Source of the DNA: Planctomycetaceae bacterium
GTDB lineage: Bacteria > Planctomycetota > Planctomycetia > Pirellulales > Pirellulaceae
NCBI GenBank assembly: GCA_002723275.1
Contig: PBNZ01000005.1
Span: forward strand, 37,302-79,121
Reading direction: 5' to 3'
DNA length: 41,820 nucleotides
The notes beneath the pieces are model-generated. The model searched no databases. It saw nothing but the letters and a program-made list of their open reading frames with translations, and was not told where the DNA came from. Positions 7,670 through 16,818 of the stretch are shown in pieces; the stretch's first letter is position 1, and every line of letters begins with the position of its first letter. The position numbers were made by a program, and so were the translations under genes.

Positions 7670-9394
7670 ATGCAACGCCGCCAATTCTTGCAAGGTCTCG
7701 CTACATCAGGGTTGTTTTCGAGTGTTGGGGTATGCCAAGAAGTTGCAAAGGATGCGGTTGCGAGCGACGTTGGTCGTTTTTTGTCTGCTCAGCAACTAAT
7801 GAGTGTCTGGCGTCGAGAGCAGGATCAGCTTGTCGAGACCTATGTCGGGAAACAAAACTTTGATCCGCGGTCGCCCTTCTTGGGTGGGTTTCCGAGTCAG
7901 TATCAGATCTACCACGTAGGAGCTGCCGCTCAATATTCCCTGTCGATGGTCGCCGCCTTTGTGGACCCGAAATCAGTTCATCATCATTCAGAACGCATTG
8001 CTGAATCGGTTAATCTTGCTGCGGAATTCTTGAAGCGAAGGCAGCATCAGGACGGTACCATTGATTTGCTCACCACAAATTTTCACTCGCCGCCAGATAC
8101 TGCCTTTATTGTGAGACTGGTGGCAATGAGTTTACGGCTGATCCGCCGCTACGATCAGAATGGGTTGCCAGAATTTCAAGGCATCGCAAATCGCTTTCTT
8201 GAGCGTGCCGGCAGGGCGTTGACGGTCGGCGGTATTCACACTCCCAATCATCGTTGGGTGGTCTGCCGTGCATTGGCGCTGCTGAATTCATTGATTCCAA
8301 ACAGGCAATATGTCGCTAGGATTGATCGTTGGTTGCTTGAAGGAATCGATATCGACGCGGATGGACAATATACCGAGAAGAGCGTGGCGGGCTATTCGCC
8401 CAAGGTCAATCATTGTTTGATTACCGTTGCCCGTTTGTTGAAGCGCGACGCTCTTTTCGATGCGGTTCGCAGGAACCTGCAGATGACGACCTACTTTCTG
8501 CATGCCAATGGTGAGTTGGTCACGGAGGCGTCCAATCGGCAGGACAAGTTTCAAATTATACTGCCAACAGCGTACTACTATGGGTACCGTTATATGGCAC
8601 TCAAGGATCGTGATGCGAAATTTGCTGGGATGGCCAGATTGATCGAGGCAGTCGTTAACGCGGGAGAGCTGAGGCGTGAACTGGTGCCCTTTATGGATGA
8701 TCCATTTTTGCAGGGCAAGTTGCCTACGGGAGTGGCCCCGCCCACCAATTATGTTAAGGCCTTTCCTCACTCCGGTCTGGTGCGCATCCGTCGAGCAAAC
8801 GTCGACGTGTCCCTTGTGTCTGACAACGATCGTTTGTTGACCTTCTTCAAGGGCAATGCACCACTGCAAGCGATGCGTTTCGCATCGGCGTTTTTCGGGA
8901 AGGGGCAGCTCGTTGGCAAGTGGATCGAACGGGAGGACGGTAGTTTTCGTTTGACTCAAGAATTGAAGGGCCCGTACTTTCAACCCTTCCCTCGAGATCA
9001 GATTACCGGCGACGGGGATTGGAGCAAAATGCCGAAGACGGGACGGACACAGAGTGAGGTGATGACCTTGCAGTCAAGCGTGACCGTTCATGAACATTCG
9101 GGAAAGCTTCGCGTCGGTTTTGACATCGTCGGAACCGATCATGTTCCCGTGGCGCTTGAACTGGCATTCCGGACGGGAGGCGTCTTCTCAGGCGTCAAGA
9201 AGCTGGGGGATGATCGATTTTTACTGAAGGATGGATTTGGAACCTATCGCATGGGTGACGATGTGATTCAATTTGGGCCAGGCCGTGCTGGGCACGAATG
9301 GACGCAACTGCGCGGCGCCGAACCAAAGCTCGATGGACCGTCGGTCTACATCACCGGATATTCTCCGTTCAAATTTGAACTGCAAATCTCATAA
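7670..9394 (+). CDS. Tat-exported protein, possible heparinase/alginate-lyase-like enzyme
   Basis: I chose ATG 7670 because AGGTG lies eight bases upstream; a GTG at 7661 is in phase. The 574-residue protein opens with a twin-arginine-type signal (RRQFLQGLATSGLF). Residues about 30-330 look all-helical with regularly spaced aromatic and Arg-rich helices, suggesting an alpha/alpha toroid. The last 200 residues look like a beta-sandwich. That two-part build is typical of heparinase II/III- and alginate-type polysaccharide lyases, and segments such as HTPNHRWV and PTAYYYGYRYM are possible active-site elements. I could not assign a family with certainty, and no catalytic residue is proven. It is separated by 235 bases from the TPR gene upstream and converges with the kinase gene downstream. 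Confidence 0.7.
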   Translation: MQRRQFLQGLATSGLFSSVGVCQEVAKDAVASDVGRFLSAQQLMSVWRREQDQLVETYVGKQNFDPRSPFLGGFPSQYQIYHVGAAAQYSLSMVAAFVDPKSVHHHSERIAESVNLAAEFLKRRQHQDGTIDLLTTNFHSPPDTAFIVRLVAMSLRLIRRYDQNGLPEFQGIANRFLERAGRALTVGGIHTPNHRWVVCRALALLNSLIPNRQYVARIDRWLLEGIDIDADGQYTEKSVAGYSPKVNHCLITVARLLKRDALFDAVRRNLQMTTYFLHANGELVTEASNRQDKFQIILPTAYYYGYRYMALKDRDAKFAGMARLIEAVVNAGELRRELVPFMDDPFLQGKLPTGVAPPTNYVKAFPHSGLVRIRRANVDVSLVSDNDRLLTFFKGNAPLQAMRFASAFFGKGQLVGKWIEREDGSFRLTQELKGPYFQPFPRDQITGDGDWSKMPKTGRTQSEVMTLQSSVTVHEHSGKLRVGFDIVGTDHVPVALELAFRTGGVFSGVKKLGDDRFLLKDGFGTYRMGDDVIQFGPGRAGHEWTQLRGAEPKLDGPSVYITGYSPFKFELQIS

Positions 9395-9458
9395 TCATGT
9401 GAATTGATGACTTCGTCGCAGCCCAGGTCGGGAGACGGGCGTATTCGTTGGCGACCGA

Positions 9459-10355
9459 TTATGGAACTGATATTTCTCGAGGGATGCGCGGAGTTGCCCC
9501 GGATTGTTCGCACACATAGGCCGCGACACGGCAGCCGCGTTGATTGATCGTGGCTGTAGACTGGTCGTCGAGTAAACCCAGTACCAGTGCGGCAGTGTAG
9601 GCGTCTCCAGCTCCAATGGTGTCCGCGACCTTGGCGGACTGGCCAGGGTTGTCGTCAATCTCGGAGCCTCGCAAGAGTAACGCGCCCCGGGGACCTCGCG
9701 TCAGGGCGACGGCATGCAGTTGGTAGCGTTCGGCGAGTTGCCGCAATAGTGATTCGGGTGATCCGGATAGGCCACAGAGCTCCGAAACTACCGGTAGCTC
9801 TTCATCGTTCAGCTTCAGAACGTTGGAACGCTCGAGTGAATGGCTGATGATTTCGTCGGAATAGAAGGGGGAACGAAGATTGACATCGAAGACTCGCAGA
9901 GCCGATGGTTTTTGCTCTTCAAGGAAACGCAGGATCGTAGATTGCGAGCTTGTCGATCGTTGGCCAAGTGTGCCGAAGCATACCGCATCGGTTTTCGTGG
10001 CCAGATCTGATAGCGAAGGGGACCATGACAGGTGGTCCCAGGCGGTGTTCTTCGCAAAATGGTAACTCGCAATTCCTTGCTCGGAAAGATGGACGTCGAC
10101 CGTGCCCGTTGGATAGGAGGTCTGCGATATGTACTTCGAAGCGACACGATGCTGCTCGAGCGATTCGATCGCTTGACGACCAAGGTCATCTTGCCCGACT
10201 GAGCTGAGCATGTAGACCGAGGTCGTGGCAGCAGAAAGTTCGGCGACGCTGCACGCAAAGTTTGCCGGAGCTCCGCCAAAACGCGGGCCCGATGGGAGCA
10301 AATCCCACAGTACCTCTCCTAGGCCAACAACAATCGTTTCCCGCTGCAACGTCAA
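9459..10355 (-). CDS. PfkB-family carbohydrate kinase (fructokinase-like)
   Basis: This 298-residue cytoplasmic ATP-dependent sugar kinase belongs to the PfkB/ribokinase family. The N-terminal GLGEVLWDLLPSG and the glycine-rich FGGAPANFACSVAEL form the sugar-binding part, and the C-terminal signature DTIGAGDAYTAAL holds the catalytic Asp and the anion hole. GGAPANFA is typical of fructokinases, so fructose to fructose-6-phosphate is the likely reaction, though other keto-sugars are possible. The only sensible start is a TTG at 10355: the upstream frame has no ATG or GTG before a stop, and GAGGG lies three bases before the TTG. It converges with the lyase-like gene, leaving 64 bases between them. 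Confidence 0.88.
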   Translation of the reverse strand: MTLQRETIVVGLGEVLWDLLPSGPRFGGAPANFACSVAELSAATTSVYMLSSVGQDDLGRQAIESLEQHRVASKYISQTSYPTGTVDVHLSEQGIASYHFAKNTAWDHLSWSPSLSDLATKTDAVCFGTLGQRSTSSQSTILRFLEEQKPSALRVFDVNLRSPFYSDEIISHSLERSNVLKLNDEELPVVSELCGLSGSPESLLRQLAERYQLHAVALTRGPRGALLLRGSEIDDNPGQSAKVADTIGAGDAYTAALVLGLLDDQSTATINQRGCRVAAYVCEQSGATPRIPREISVP

Positions 10356-10489
10356 ATACCCTCGTCGGTTTACCGCAAACCGGACCTTCTGTCATTCCAA
10401 GGTCCAGCTGGCGTAGGTGATTTGATTCCCACTGCAACGAGATTTTACTTCCTCATGGGAAGAAATGCAGCACGAGGTGAATCCTTGCG

Positions 10490-11060
10490 GCGACGATCAA
10501 GCTGATGATTCGCGTAGGAGTAACCCGGTTCGCCGGATTGGATCGCAATGCCAGTGAAATTGATCTTCCGTGGATAGCTTCCCGGCATTGATCTCCACGC
10601 CAAGGGAATCTTGTGGATTGTCGAAGCTGTCAAGGTTCAAGCGGATCGTCACTCGTCCAATCAGCGAATGCCTGGTCGGTTGCCAGTAATTCTTCTGCGG
10701 GAGAATCAGCCGTGTCTGGGACGATCATGTCGGGATACTCATTCGGCAGAGCATACCACCCGTTGGGCCATGTCTCAGGCTGCCAGCGATCATTCGGTTC
10801 GTTAAAGGGAGTTATGCGCACCCAGTCGACTTCTAATGTCGCTTCAGAAAACTCAGGGTCACCCGCCCAGCCAACCTGATCGACGTAGACGCCATCAATC
10901 TGTTCTTTGTAACCGGCTGCAGGGAACCAAGAGCGACCAATTGGCTTAATTTTTAGAGCGGATTATCCAAAGACAAGCCTCCCAACCAAGGTGAGTGCTT
11001 GTCGAGCACGATTCTCATCCGGTAAGCCTGGCTGACTCGACTCAATGACCCCTTCATTTA
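10490..11060 (-). pseudogene. Decayed secreted/glycan-active protein gene
   Basis: On the minus strand, protein-like text appears in changing frames. Around 11045-10965 the frame reads SQAYRMRIVLDKHSPWLGG and then hits TAA near LDNPL. A second frame reads KIKPIGRSWFPAAGY (from about 10955) and runs on through VDWVRITPFNEPNDRW to a stop at 10630. A third frame from about 10660 reads LDSFDNPQDSLGVEINAG. The phrase VDWVRI resembles the last strand of GH16-type and related jelly-roll glycanases, but that is a weak hint. No intact start is visible. At least two frameshifts are needed to join the pieces, so this is a remnant rather than a working gene. Confidence 0.5.
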
Positions 11061-11094
11061 AGCGACAACACCGATGATTCATCAAAGATCATCA

Positions 11095-11265
11095 GCATCA
11101 TGACGGTTATCCTTGAAGGGGCGGTTCCAGGGAAAGCACAGAGCGGTCATCTCGAGTAGACCAATTGTCCAGGACCTATTCTCGGCAGCCAACGGATCAA
11201 AAGCGATAGACCTGCCCGGCAACATCATTCAGCCAAACTGGGGTTAGAACTGAAATCACAACTGT
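11095..11265 (-). pseudogene. Fragment resembling an SMP-30/gluconolactonase-like gene
   Basis: The minus strand reads LTPVWLNDVAGQVYRF and then a stop (about 11245-11200). In the next frame it continues FDPLAAENRSWTIGLLEMTA down to about 11090. Joined, these resemble the first repeat of SMP-30/gluconolactonase/LRE-like propellers (pattern PVW...GxxYRxDP...SW). It lies next to the sugar kinase, which fits a lost sugar-catabolism gene. The match is short and from memory only. Confidence 0.3.
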
Positions 11266-11403
11266 TTCAAGCCATTCATCCAATAAAACGAAGGCAGGAA
11301 ACCATGGAGTCTTGCTTGATGTCCGATATTAACCGGGACGACCCTCTTTGAGAGTGCTGGGAATCGTCTCAGACGGTAATGGAGATTAGGCTTCCTTTCC
11401 ATG

Positions 11404-11434
11404 AAAAACGGCAGCCACAACGGGCTGCCGTTTG
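11404..11434 (-). terminator. Rho-independent terminator of the minus-strand PEP-CTERM gene
   Basis: On the minus strand the stem AAACGGCAGCC pairs with GGCTGCCGTTT around a six-base loop and ends in five T residues (plus-strand A 11404-11408). It lies about 30 bases past the stop codon of the gene at 11463-12320. Confidence 0.9.
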
Positions 11435-11462
11435 ATCGTGTGTTCTCGCCTTCAGCGGTCGA

Positions 11463-12320
11463 TTAACGACGGCGTCGACGGAAGAAGGGGACTGCGCCTG
11501 CGGCCAGCATGATCAACAAGCCGGTGCTCGGCTCTGGAATTGCCGACAGCGGAACGCCGTTCTGGCCCGAAGTGAAGATCAATCCGATTTCTTCACCCGT
11601 CAGGGGGCGATCCCACATTCCAACATCTTCAATGTCACCATGCCAGGTTCGGAATCCGCCGGTGTCGGGGTTACCACCGATCATCAGGCGGCCGGAACCG
11701 TTGTCGGACACTGCTGTGTTCCCACCGGTTGCGACTTGAACACCATCAACCCATAACTGCGAGCCGGCTTGATCCATGAAGATCGGGCTGATAGCGACCA
11801 CATGATGCCAGTTTCCGTCGTTGACATTTGGCCCGGTCGAGTCATTCGTCGGAATGTCACCCGTTCCACCGGCGTAGGACATAATGTTCGATCCACCACC
11901 ACGGCGAGCAATTCGATAGTCACTGCCTTCACCGTGAGCGAGCAAGGCTTGCCAGCCTTTCGTGAAACTGTTGACACGTAACCAAGCTGAAATCGAGACG
12001 GCTCCACCAGCTCGGACAATGTCCGCGCTGTCACGTACTTCCACGTATCCTTCGGACGTTCCATCGAAAACGCCGTACTGACCCAGTGCCGCTGCATCAG
12101 GATTGTCGTCAGTCCAGTTGGCAAGCGAGACGGCTGAGCCAGGCTGGCTACCATTGTCCGCTTTCGTGCTCGTGTTACCGGGAATCGAACCAGCGGTATC
12201 GTCGAAATTACCGTCGAAGTTCCAGTAGTTGATCAAGCCATCGTGGACGTCAGCCATGGAAGGGCTGGCGATTGCACAGATGACTGCGAAAGCAAGCATT
12301 GTCTTAAATGTCGTTTTCAT
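11463..12320 (-). CDS. LamG/concanavalin A-like PEP-CTERM protein
   Basis: This 285-residue secreted protein starts at the ATG whose first base is 12320. The frame is open further upstream, but this ATG is followed at once by a clean signal peptide (MKTTFKTMLAFAVICAIASP, cleavage after SMA) and has AAGGG upstream. The body is a LamG-like lectin fold (INYWNFDGNFDD, AVSISAWLRV, NWHHVVAI, LWVDGVQVATG, GDIEDVGMWDRPLTGEEI). The C-terminus is a PEP-CTERM signal (IPEPS near the end, hydrophobic stretch, then five Arg). It is of the same type as the gene at 150-968 but clearly diverged. A strong terminator follows. Likely role: a surface or matrix protein, ligand unknown. Confidence 0.9.
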   Translation of the reverse strand: MKTTFKTMLAFAVICAIASPSMADVHDGLINYWNFDGNFDDTAGSIPGNTSTKADNGSQPGSAVSLANWTDDNPDAAALGQYGVFDGTSEGYVEVRDSADIVRAGGAVSISAWLRVNSFTKGWQALLAHGEGSDYRIARRGGGSNIMSYAGGTGDIPTNDSTGPNVNDGNWHHVVAISPIFMDQAGSQLWVDGVQVATGGNTAVSDNGSGRLMIGGNPDTGGFRTWHGDIEDVGMWDRPLTGEEIGLIFTSGQNGVPLSAIPEPSTGLLIMLAAGAVPFFRRRRR

Positions 12321-12830
12321 TTGGTCGAACCCTTTTAAGCAGTTGTCAAATGACTGCCGAAACAAGTGCATAAAAAAAAGGCACTCACCTTCGAACAAGC
12401 CTGGCAACCGATGACCCTGCGGCCGTCGGAAGAGACTGTTTGAAAGTGAATGCCTTCGTTAGCGTTTCCTGTGAATTTGAAATGGTCGATCGACGCCCGG
12501 CAATTTGCCCGGCGCGACGTGGGGGATATCCTATTGCCTGCATTGCCCGGAATCAATCTAAATCTCCTAGGTCCTCTCGTTTTTTTCTGGCGTTGATCAA
12601 CCGTTGAGGGATTCGGATCTAAGGACGTTGATGTATCGCGATCGCGAATCGGTTAATTACCGAGGTTTTAGGGCAGAGGTTGGTCGGACTCAGTGATGAA
12701 TCTCGAACCGAATGAAAATGGTTGATGGGTTTCATTTGACGTGTGGAACTGAAACAATCGTGGGGCGTTGCCCACGGTGCTCATGTGCCATGGTTGAGTT
12801 TCATTCCATGAACACGTCATGTGAGTCCCC
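12321..12830. other. Divergent intergenic region
   Basis: This region lies between two divergent genes and should hold both promoters; I see no convincing promoter consensus. At 12494-12514 there is a short hairpin with one C-C mismatch (CGCC-C-GGC, loop AATTT, GCC-C-GGCG). No supported coding sequence is present. Confidence 0.4.
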
Positions 12831-13856
12831 ATGCCATCCGCATTAACAACCGTTATTTGGGCCACCATGGTCACGCTAGGTTCACCGCTGCTTGCGGTTG
12901 AGCCTGATGCGGAAGGATTTTTGGGGGCCTGGGCCTTCGAGTTACCTGACGGCAATCCGGCTTGGCTCAAAATCAGCAAGGATGGAGGCCAGCTTCAGGG
13001 CTCGTTGCTGTGGAGTGTGGGCAGCGCTCGACCGATCCGCTCAATTCAATTTGAGAATGGCGTGCTGAGCTTTGATCGCAAAATCAAATGGCGTCCGTAT
13101 GGTGAAGCGGTTGTCAAATCGATTACGCGTCCTCTGCAGGCAAACTTGAAGGATGGCAAGCTCCGGCTCATCTTGACGCAGACGACAGAGGATCCTGACT
13201 CCACGAGTGAGGATGAGCAGATTCAACTGATGGGGCGTCGCATTCCACCTCCGCCTCCGAAGCCGGATCTATCCGATGTCGCCTTTGGCAAATCCATTGA
13301 GTTGTTTAATGGGCAAGATCTCACCGGCTGGAAACTCTCAAATCCGAAAAAGAAGAATGGCTGGCGTGTCGAGAGTGGTTGCCTTGTCAACGAAACACCA
13401 AAGCAAGACTTTGGTGCTTACGGTGAATTTGGAAATCTGCGAACCGAACAAGAGTTCGAGGATTTTGAATTGTCGATTGAGTACAACGTTCCAGACCGTG
13501 GAAACAGTGGTATCTATTTAAGAGGAATGTACGAGGCTCAGGTGGTCGATCATGATAGTCCCATGCAGGGGATTCAGGGGCCGGGCGCGATCTTTGGTCG
13601 CATCAAACCGTCCCTTAATGCGGGAAGGCCCGGCGGTGAGTGGAATACCTATCGATTGACCTTAGTCGATCGCCACATAACCGTCGTGTTGAACGGTGCA
13701 AAGGTGATCGACAATCAGTTGATTGAGGGTTGCACGGGTGGAGGTTTACAGGCAGACGACATGTCACCCGGTCCGATTCTATTGCAGGGCGACCATACCG
13801 CTGTGAAATATCGAAACATTCGGTTGCGTCCGGTAAAGCTGACAGGAGGCAACTAA
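12831..13856 (+). CDS. DUF1080 (3-keto-disaccharide hydrolase-type) secreted protein
   Basis: This 341-residue protein has a signal peptide (about residues 1-22, cleavage near LLAVEP). It then has a small N-terminal beta domain (about 28-130, GAWAFELPDG...LLWSVG) and, after a proline linker (PPPPPKP), a DUF1080 domain (about 155-335). Diagnostic segments are IELFNGQDLTGWK, FELSIEYNVPDRGNSGIYLRG-like text, YEAQVVD, GEWNTYRLTLVDRHI and GPILLQGDH. DUF1080 proteins have a concanavalin-like sandwich, and some cleave 3-keto-glycosides. They are very abundant in Planctomycetes. The ribosome site before ATG 12831 is weak. It stands alone, with no close neighbour. Confidence 0.9.
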   Translation: MPSALTTVIWATMVTLGSPLLAVEPDAEGFLGAWAFELPDGNPAWLKISKDGGQLQGSLLWSVGSARPIRSIQFENGVLSFDRKIKWRPYGEAVVKSITRPLQANLKDGKLRLILTQTTEDPDSTSEDEQIQLMGRRIPPPPPKPDLSDVAFGKSIELFNGQDLTGWKLSNPKKKNGWRVESGCLVNETPKQDFGAYGEFGNLRTEQEFEDFELSIEYNVPDRGNSGIYLRGMYEAQVVDHDSPMQGIQGPGAIFGRIKPSLNAGRPGGEWNTYRLTLVDRHITVVLNGAKVIDNQLIEGCTGGGLQADDMSPGPILLQGDHTAVKYRNIRLRPVKLTGGN

Positions 13857-14099
13857 AATGGATGTTCCGCCGGAACCCGATGTCTGAGGCGAAACAGTTG
13901 CGTCGGTGAACGTACTCGGTACCTGATCCAGCTGTACTGGGCTAAGCCGCATATTGCCGTATGACCTCTAGCATCGCCGTTTGCCCATCTTTGCTTACGA
14001 AACGTTACAGCAGTTGTATAGATGCGAAGACATCTGCCGAGTTAAAATGTGGGGCAATCAGTCTCGTAGAAGAAAATCCATCAGAGTGACGGTCGAAGC

Positions 14100-15080
14100 A
14101 TGTCCGAACGCAAAAACGGATTTACACTGGTTGAGTTGCTGGTGGTAATCGCGATCATTGCCATGCTGGTGGTCTTGTTGTTGCCCGCGATTAATGCGGC
14201 GCGTGAGGCGGCGCGAAAGGCGACGTGCAAAAGTAACCTGAGGCAAATTGGCGTTGCCCTGAACGGTTACCACGCTGCTCGCCAAAAGTTTCCCCCCTTT
14301 TTTGAGAGCAGAGGTGGTTGGCACTCACGGATTGCGGATGGCGAAAAGGGAGCCAATTGGCTCGTGCACCTCTTGCCCTTTATCGAGGAGCAAACGCTTT
14401 ATGAGCAATGGGACCGTAGCAAGCCTGCTCGTGAAAATGTTGTTCGATCCGCCGAGATTGCGGTGTTCAAATGCCCGAGCGATCCGAGCAATGATGGTAA
14501 TCTCTGCGAATATGCGGGGGGCGGTTGGGCCCGCGGTAATTACGGAATGAATGTTTCCCCCTGTGCTTTTGGTGCTTCGGATGACAAGCGAAAGGGAACC
14601 CGAAGTTTTCTCGGAGGAATTGGTGGGGTCAATTATTCGGTCCGCTTAAAGCACATTCGTGATGGAGCCTCAAAAACCGTCGCCGTGGATGAATTGCGAT
14701 CGGGTTTGAATTCCAGAGATCTACGAGGCAGTTGGGCGATGCCGGGATTAGGCGCGGGCACCTCGGGACTTTTTGGTGATGCCGACCGCCCCAATGCTTG
14801 CGGACACAATTCTGACGATATGGAAAACTGTGAAGCGTCGGGATCGGCAGGAGATAACAGCAAATGCATGGGCTGTTTTGACGGTAAATCCACCGGGCAG
14901 ATGGCATCGCGAAGTGCCCATCGCGGCGGAGTTCATGTCATGATGGTGGATACCTCGGTCAGATTTGTCGCAAATGACGTCGACAGTCGTGCCGAGAAAG
15001 ACGGATGCGGATCCCACCCCCGAGGCATCTGGCAGGCGATTCACACGCGGGCAGGACGCGAGCAAATCGAAGACTTCTAG
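14100..15080 (+). CDS. DUF1559 prepilin-type N-terminal cleavage/methylation protein
   Basis: This 326-residue type II secretion pseudopilin-like protein has the classic prepilin signal near the N-terminus: KNGFTLVELLVVIAIIAML, with cleavage before Phe and Glu at +5. Next comes LLLPAINAAREAARKATCKS, the usual start of DUF1559, and NLRQIGVALNGYH. Near the C-terminus the family's H-X9-DG motif appears as HRGGVHVMMVDT, so Thr replaces the usual Gly. Planctomycetes carry many paralogues; their role is probably structural at the cell envelope. The start ATG 14100 is 7 codons before the signal. The following SDR gene begins 112 bases on. Confidence 0.92.
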   Translation: MSERKNGFTLVELLVVIAIIAMLVVLLLPAINAAREAARKATCKSNLRQIGVALNGYHAARQKFPPFFESRGGWHSRIADGEKGANWLVHLLPFIEEQTLYEQWDRSKPARENVVRSAEIAVFKCPSDPSNDGNLCEYAGGGWARGNYGMNVSPCAFGASDDKRKGTRSFLGGIGGVNYSVRLKHIRDGASKTVAVDELRSGLNSRDLRGSWAMPGLGAGTSGLFGDADRPNACGHNSDDMENCEASGSAGDNSKCMGCFDGKSTGQMASRSAHRGGVHVMMVDTSVRFVANDVDSRAEKDGCGSHPRGIWQAIHTRAGREQIEDF

Positions 15081-15192
15081 ACGCCCCGCTCTTGGCGACA
15101 TTGGTTTCTTTTGCGGTAGCTTGTTCAACCGGCGATTTCCTCGTACCATCTGGGATTCTGGTTATCTTTTCGTCAACTCGTTGGAGCAGGAT

Positions 15193-16020
15193 ATGGCTTC
15201 CCCGTATACATATCGCCCGAACGCGACAGCAATGATTGTCGGTGTCGGTTTAATGGGTCAGCATCTGGCAAACCATATCGTCGAGTGGTTGGATCTTGAA
15301 ACGCTTATACTCGCTGATGCTTCACCGCAAATCCGCGTTGGCACGGAAAGCGTGACTTTAGGAGACTTTGCGGCGTCGGTTGCCGAACGTGCAAATGGAA
15401 GCACGCGAGTTGTTGCGGAAACAATCAACATCACGAGCGAAGAAGAGGTGAGTGGATTGTTTCAACGGCATCCTAAGGTGGACTACCTGCAGCATACGGC
15501 TGGCATCTCTCCCAAGCCGCTAACGCCGCCGGAAGAGATGACCAAGGATGACGTGATGGGCGCTTGTGAAGTGAATCTGTGGGGAACTCATAACGTTCTC
15601 AAACAAGGTCTCAATTCCGGTGCCTTCACCCGGGGGGCACGTGGCGTCCTGCTGTTGTCGACCTCAGCGACCGTCGGAGCCGAGGGCCGAGCGAGTTCGG
15701 CCTATGAGGAATCCAAGGGAGGTTTGCTCAACCTTTTGAAACTGCAGTCTCGTCATTTTGTCGAGGCTCATGGGCTAATCCTTAACGGAATCGCGCCTTC
15801 TCCGTTACGCGGTCCGATGGCTGCTCAGAACGAAATCAGTGCAGGCCGTTTGCAAGCGGTTGAAGATGCGATGCCACTCGGTGGACTGACGGAGCCCAAG
15901 CATATCTCGGCTGCGACCATGTTCTTTTGGGCGGAGGAATGCTGGACTGTCGGTGAAATCTTGACGACCGATGGAGGTTACACCAAGCATCGTCCCATCT
16001 ACGGGCCACTGTTAGGTTAA
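15193..16020 (+). CDS. SDR-family NAD(P)-dependent oxidoreductase
   Basis: The frame is open far upstream into the pseudopilin gene, but ATG 15193 has GGAG nine bases before it and starts the Rossmann fold directly, giving 275 residues. The N-terminus has the nucleotide-binding loop GVGLMGQHLA, a form closer to GxGxxG than the classical TGxxxGxG. The catalytic region has Ser in LLLSTSATVG and YEESKGG (YxxxK, about residue 172). The C-terminus, VGEILTTDGGYTKHR, is typical of SDRs. HTAGIS takes the place of the usual NNAG. The substrate is unknown; a sugar or hydroxy-acid is plausible. Confidence 0.85.
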   Translation: MASPYTYRPNATAMIVGVGLMGQHLANHIVEWLDLETLILADASPQIRVGTESVTLGDFAASVAERANGSTRVVAETINITSEEEVSGLFQRHPKVDYLQHTAGISPKPLTPPEEMTKDDVMGACEVNLWGTHNVLKQGLNSGAFTRGARGVLLLSTSATVGAEGRASSAYEESKGGLLNLLKLQSRHFVEAHGLILNGIAPSPLRGPMAAQNEISAGRLQAVEDAMPLGGLTEPKHISAATMFFWAEECWTVGEILTTDGGYTKHRPIYGPLLG

Positions 16021-16686
16021 TGGCGCAGGGGTAAACCCCAATAATCAACTGCATCGATCTACGCAGAGCCATCAAGGGAATTGCTCAGCGGTGCCGATGG
16101 AATTTCGTAAGTGCGCGAATTGATTACCGTCGGCCTGCGTGATAGGCACGACGGTCGTCCGAGCGACTGGTTTGCGCTCGGACGAAATGCGTCTTGGCAA
16201 CACGAGTGCCGTTTCAGGGGAGACGTGAATTAGCCATTAAAGGGGGGTATGGCTGCCGTTCATCTCTCTTTAAGGCAGGGGTTTCGTGAAATAACGAGCG
16301 ACCCATAGGTTTGTCCTTTTCAATCCTGGAATCCTGCGTCATATTGACCACCGGCGACTCAAGGACTGATAACCAACCGGACTCATATTCACTTTTTTTG
16401 ACGAACTGGTTTTAGATCTGCGGTGGCAAAACAATGGAGTCAGAGTTGGCTCCGTTTCTGGACGCACTGAACCGCATTCTGTGCCATTTCGACGGCAAGC
16501 GATCAGGGAATCTTTAGTCGGTCGATTGCCAGACTAACCGAAAGTCCTCGCCTCACTGTCACTCGCTGGCTTTCAATGCGTCAGCGATCCAAGTGTTGAT
16601 GGCTCTCCTTGAAATTTGCATCCTCGAAAAGTTGTCATCCATCTCTAAGAGTCTCAGCCATGAGATTCCTTCACTGAGCGGAATTC
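16021..16686. other. Intergenic region upstream of the giant gene
   Basis: About 670 bases hold no supported gene. A stem-loop lies at 16155-16185 and a minor GGGG-TAAA-CCCC hairpin at about 16028-16039, just after the SDR stop. The region should contain the promoter of the giant gene, but I cannot point to clear -35/-10 boxes. Confidence 0.45.
16155..16185. other. Perfect 11-bp inverted repeat, 9-base loop
   Basis: TCGTCCGAGCG (16155-16165) and CGCTCGGACGA (16175-16185) are perfect reverse complements around ACTGGTTTG. No T tract follows on either strand, so it is not an ordinary terminator. It could be an operator or an RNA structure. Confidence 0.6.
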
Positions 16687-16818
16687 ATGATCAAATCAAA
16701 TCGAAGTTTGCGTGACGACAGTCGTTCTTCCTCATCTCGTTTGCCTCGAAGGCAGCATAAGCCTGATTCGGTATGGCGGTTTTTGTAGGCGGGCGCCGAG
16801 CGGCTTGAAGTTCGGTTG
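16687..16818 (+). pseudogene. N-terminal leader of the giant protein, cut by an in-frame TAG
   Basis: From ATG 16687 the same phase as the giant gene reads a basic Ser/Arg-rich leader (MIKSNRSLRDDSRSSSSRLP ...VWRFL). It then meets TAG at 16786-16788 and continues AGAERLEVRLMLTA into the giant frame. The ERLEVRLMLT text matches the LEPR-XLL-type N-terminal motif of large secreted planctomycete proteins. That motif lies almost entirely before the first ATG (16819), so translation must once have begun upstream of the TAG. GAGCGGAA precedes ATG 16687. Confidence 0.65.

Noticed and set aside
8288-8983. 231-codon minus-strand frame inside the lyase-like gene
   Set aside because: Antisense shadow without domain, signal or start context.
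12491-12520. Hairpin with direct GCCCGG copies as a terminator
   Set aside because: It contains a C-C mismatch, has no T tract, and lies upstream of both divergent genes.
6814-16788. TAG reassigned as a sense codon (pyrrolysine or amber suppression)
   Set aside because: TAG also ends genes at 7432 and 15078 in normal positions, and the two internal TAG sites share no context or downstream structure.
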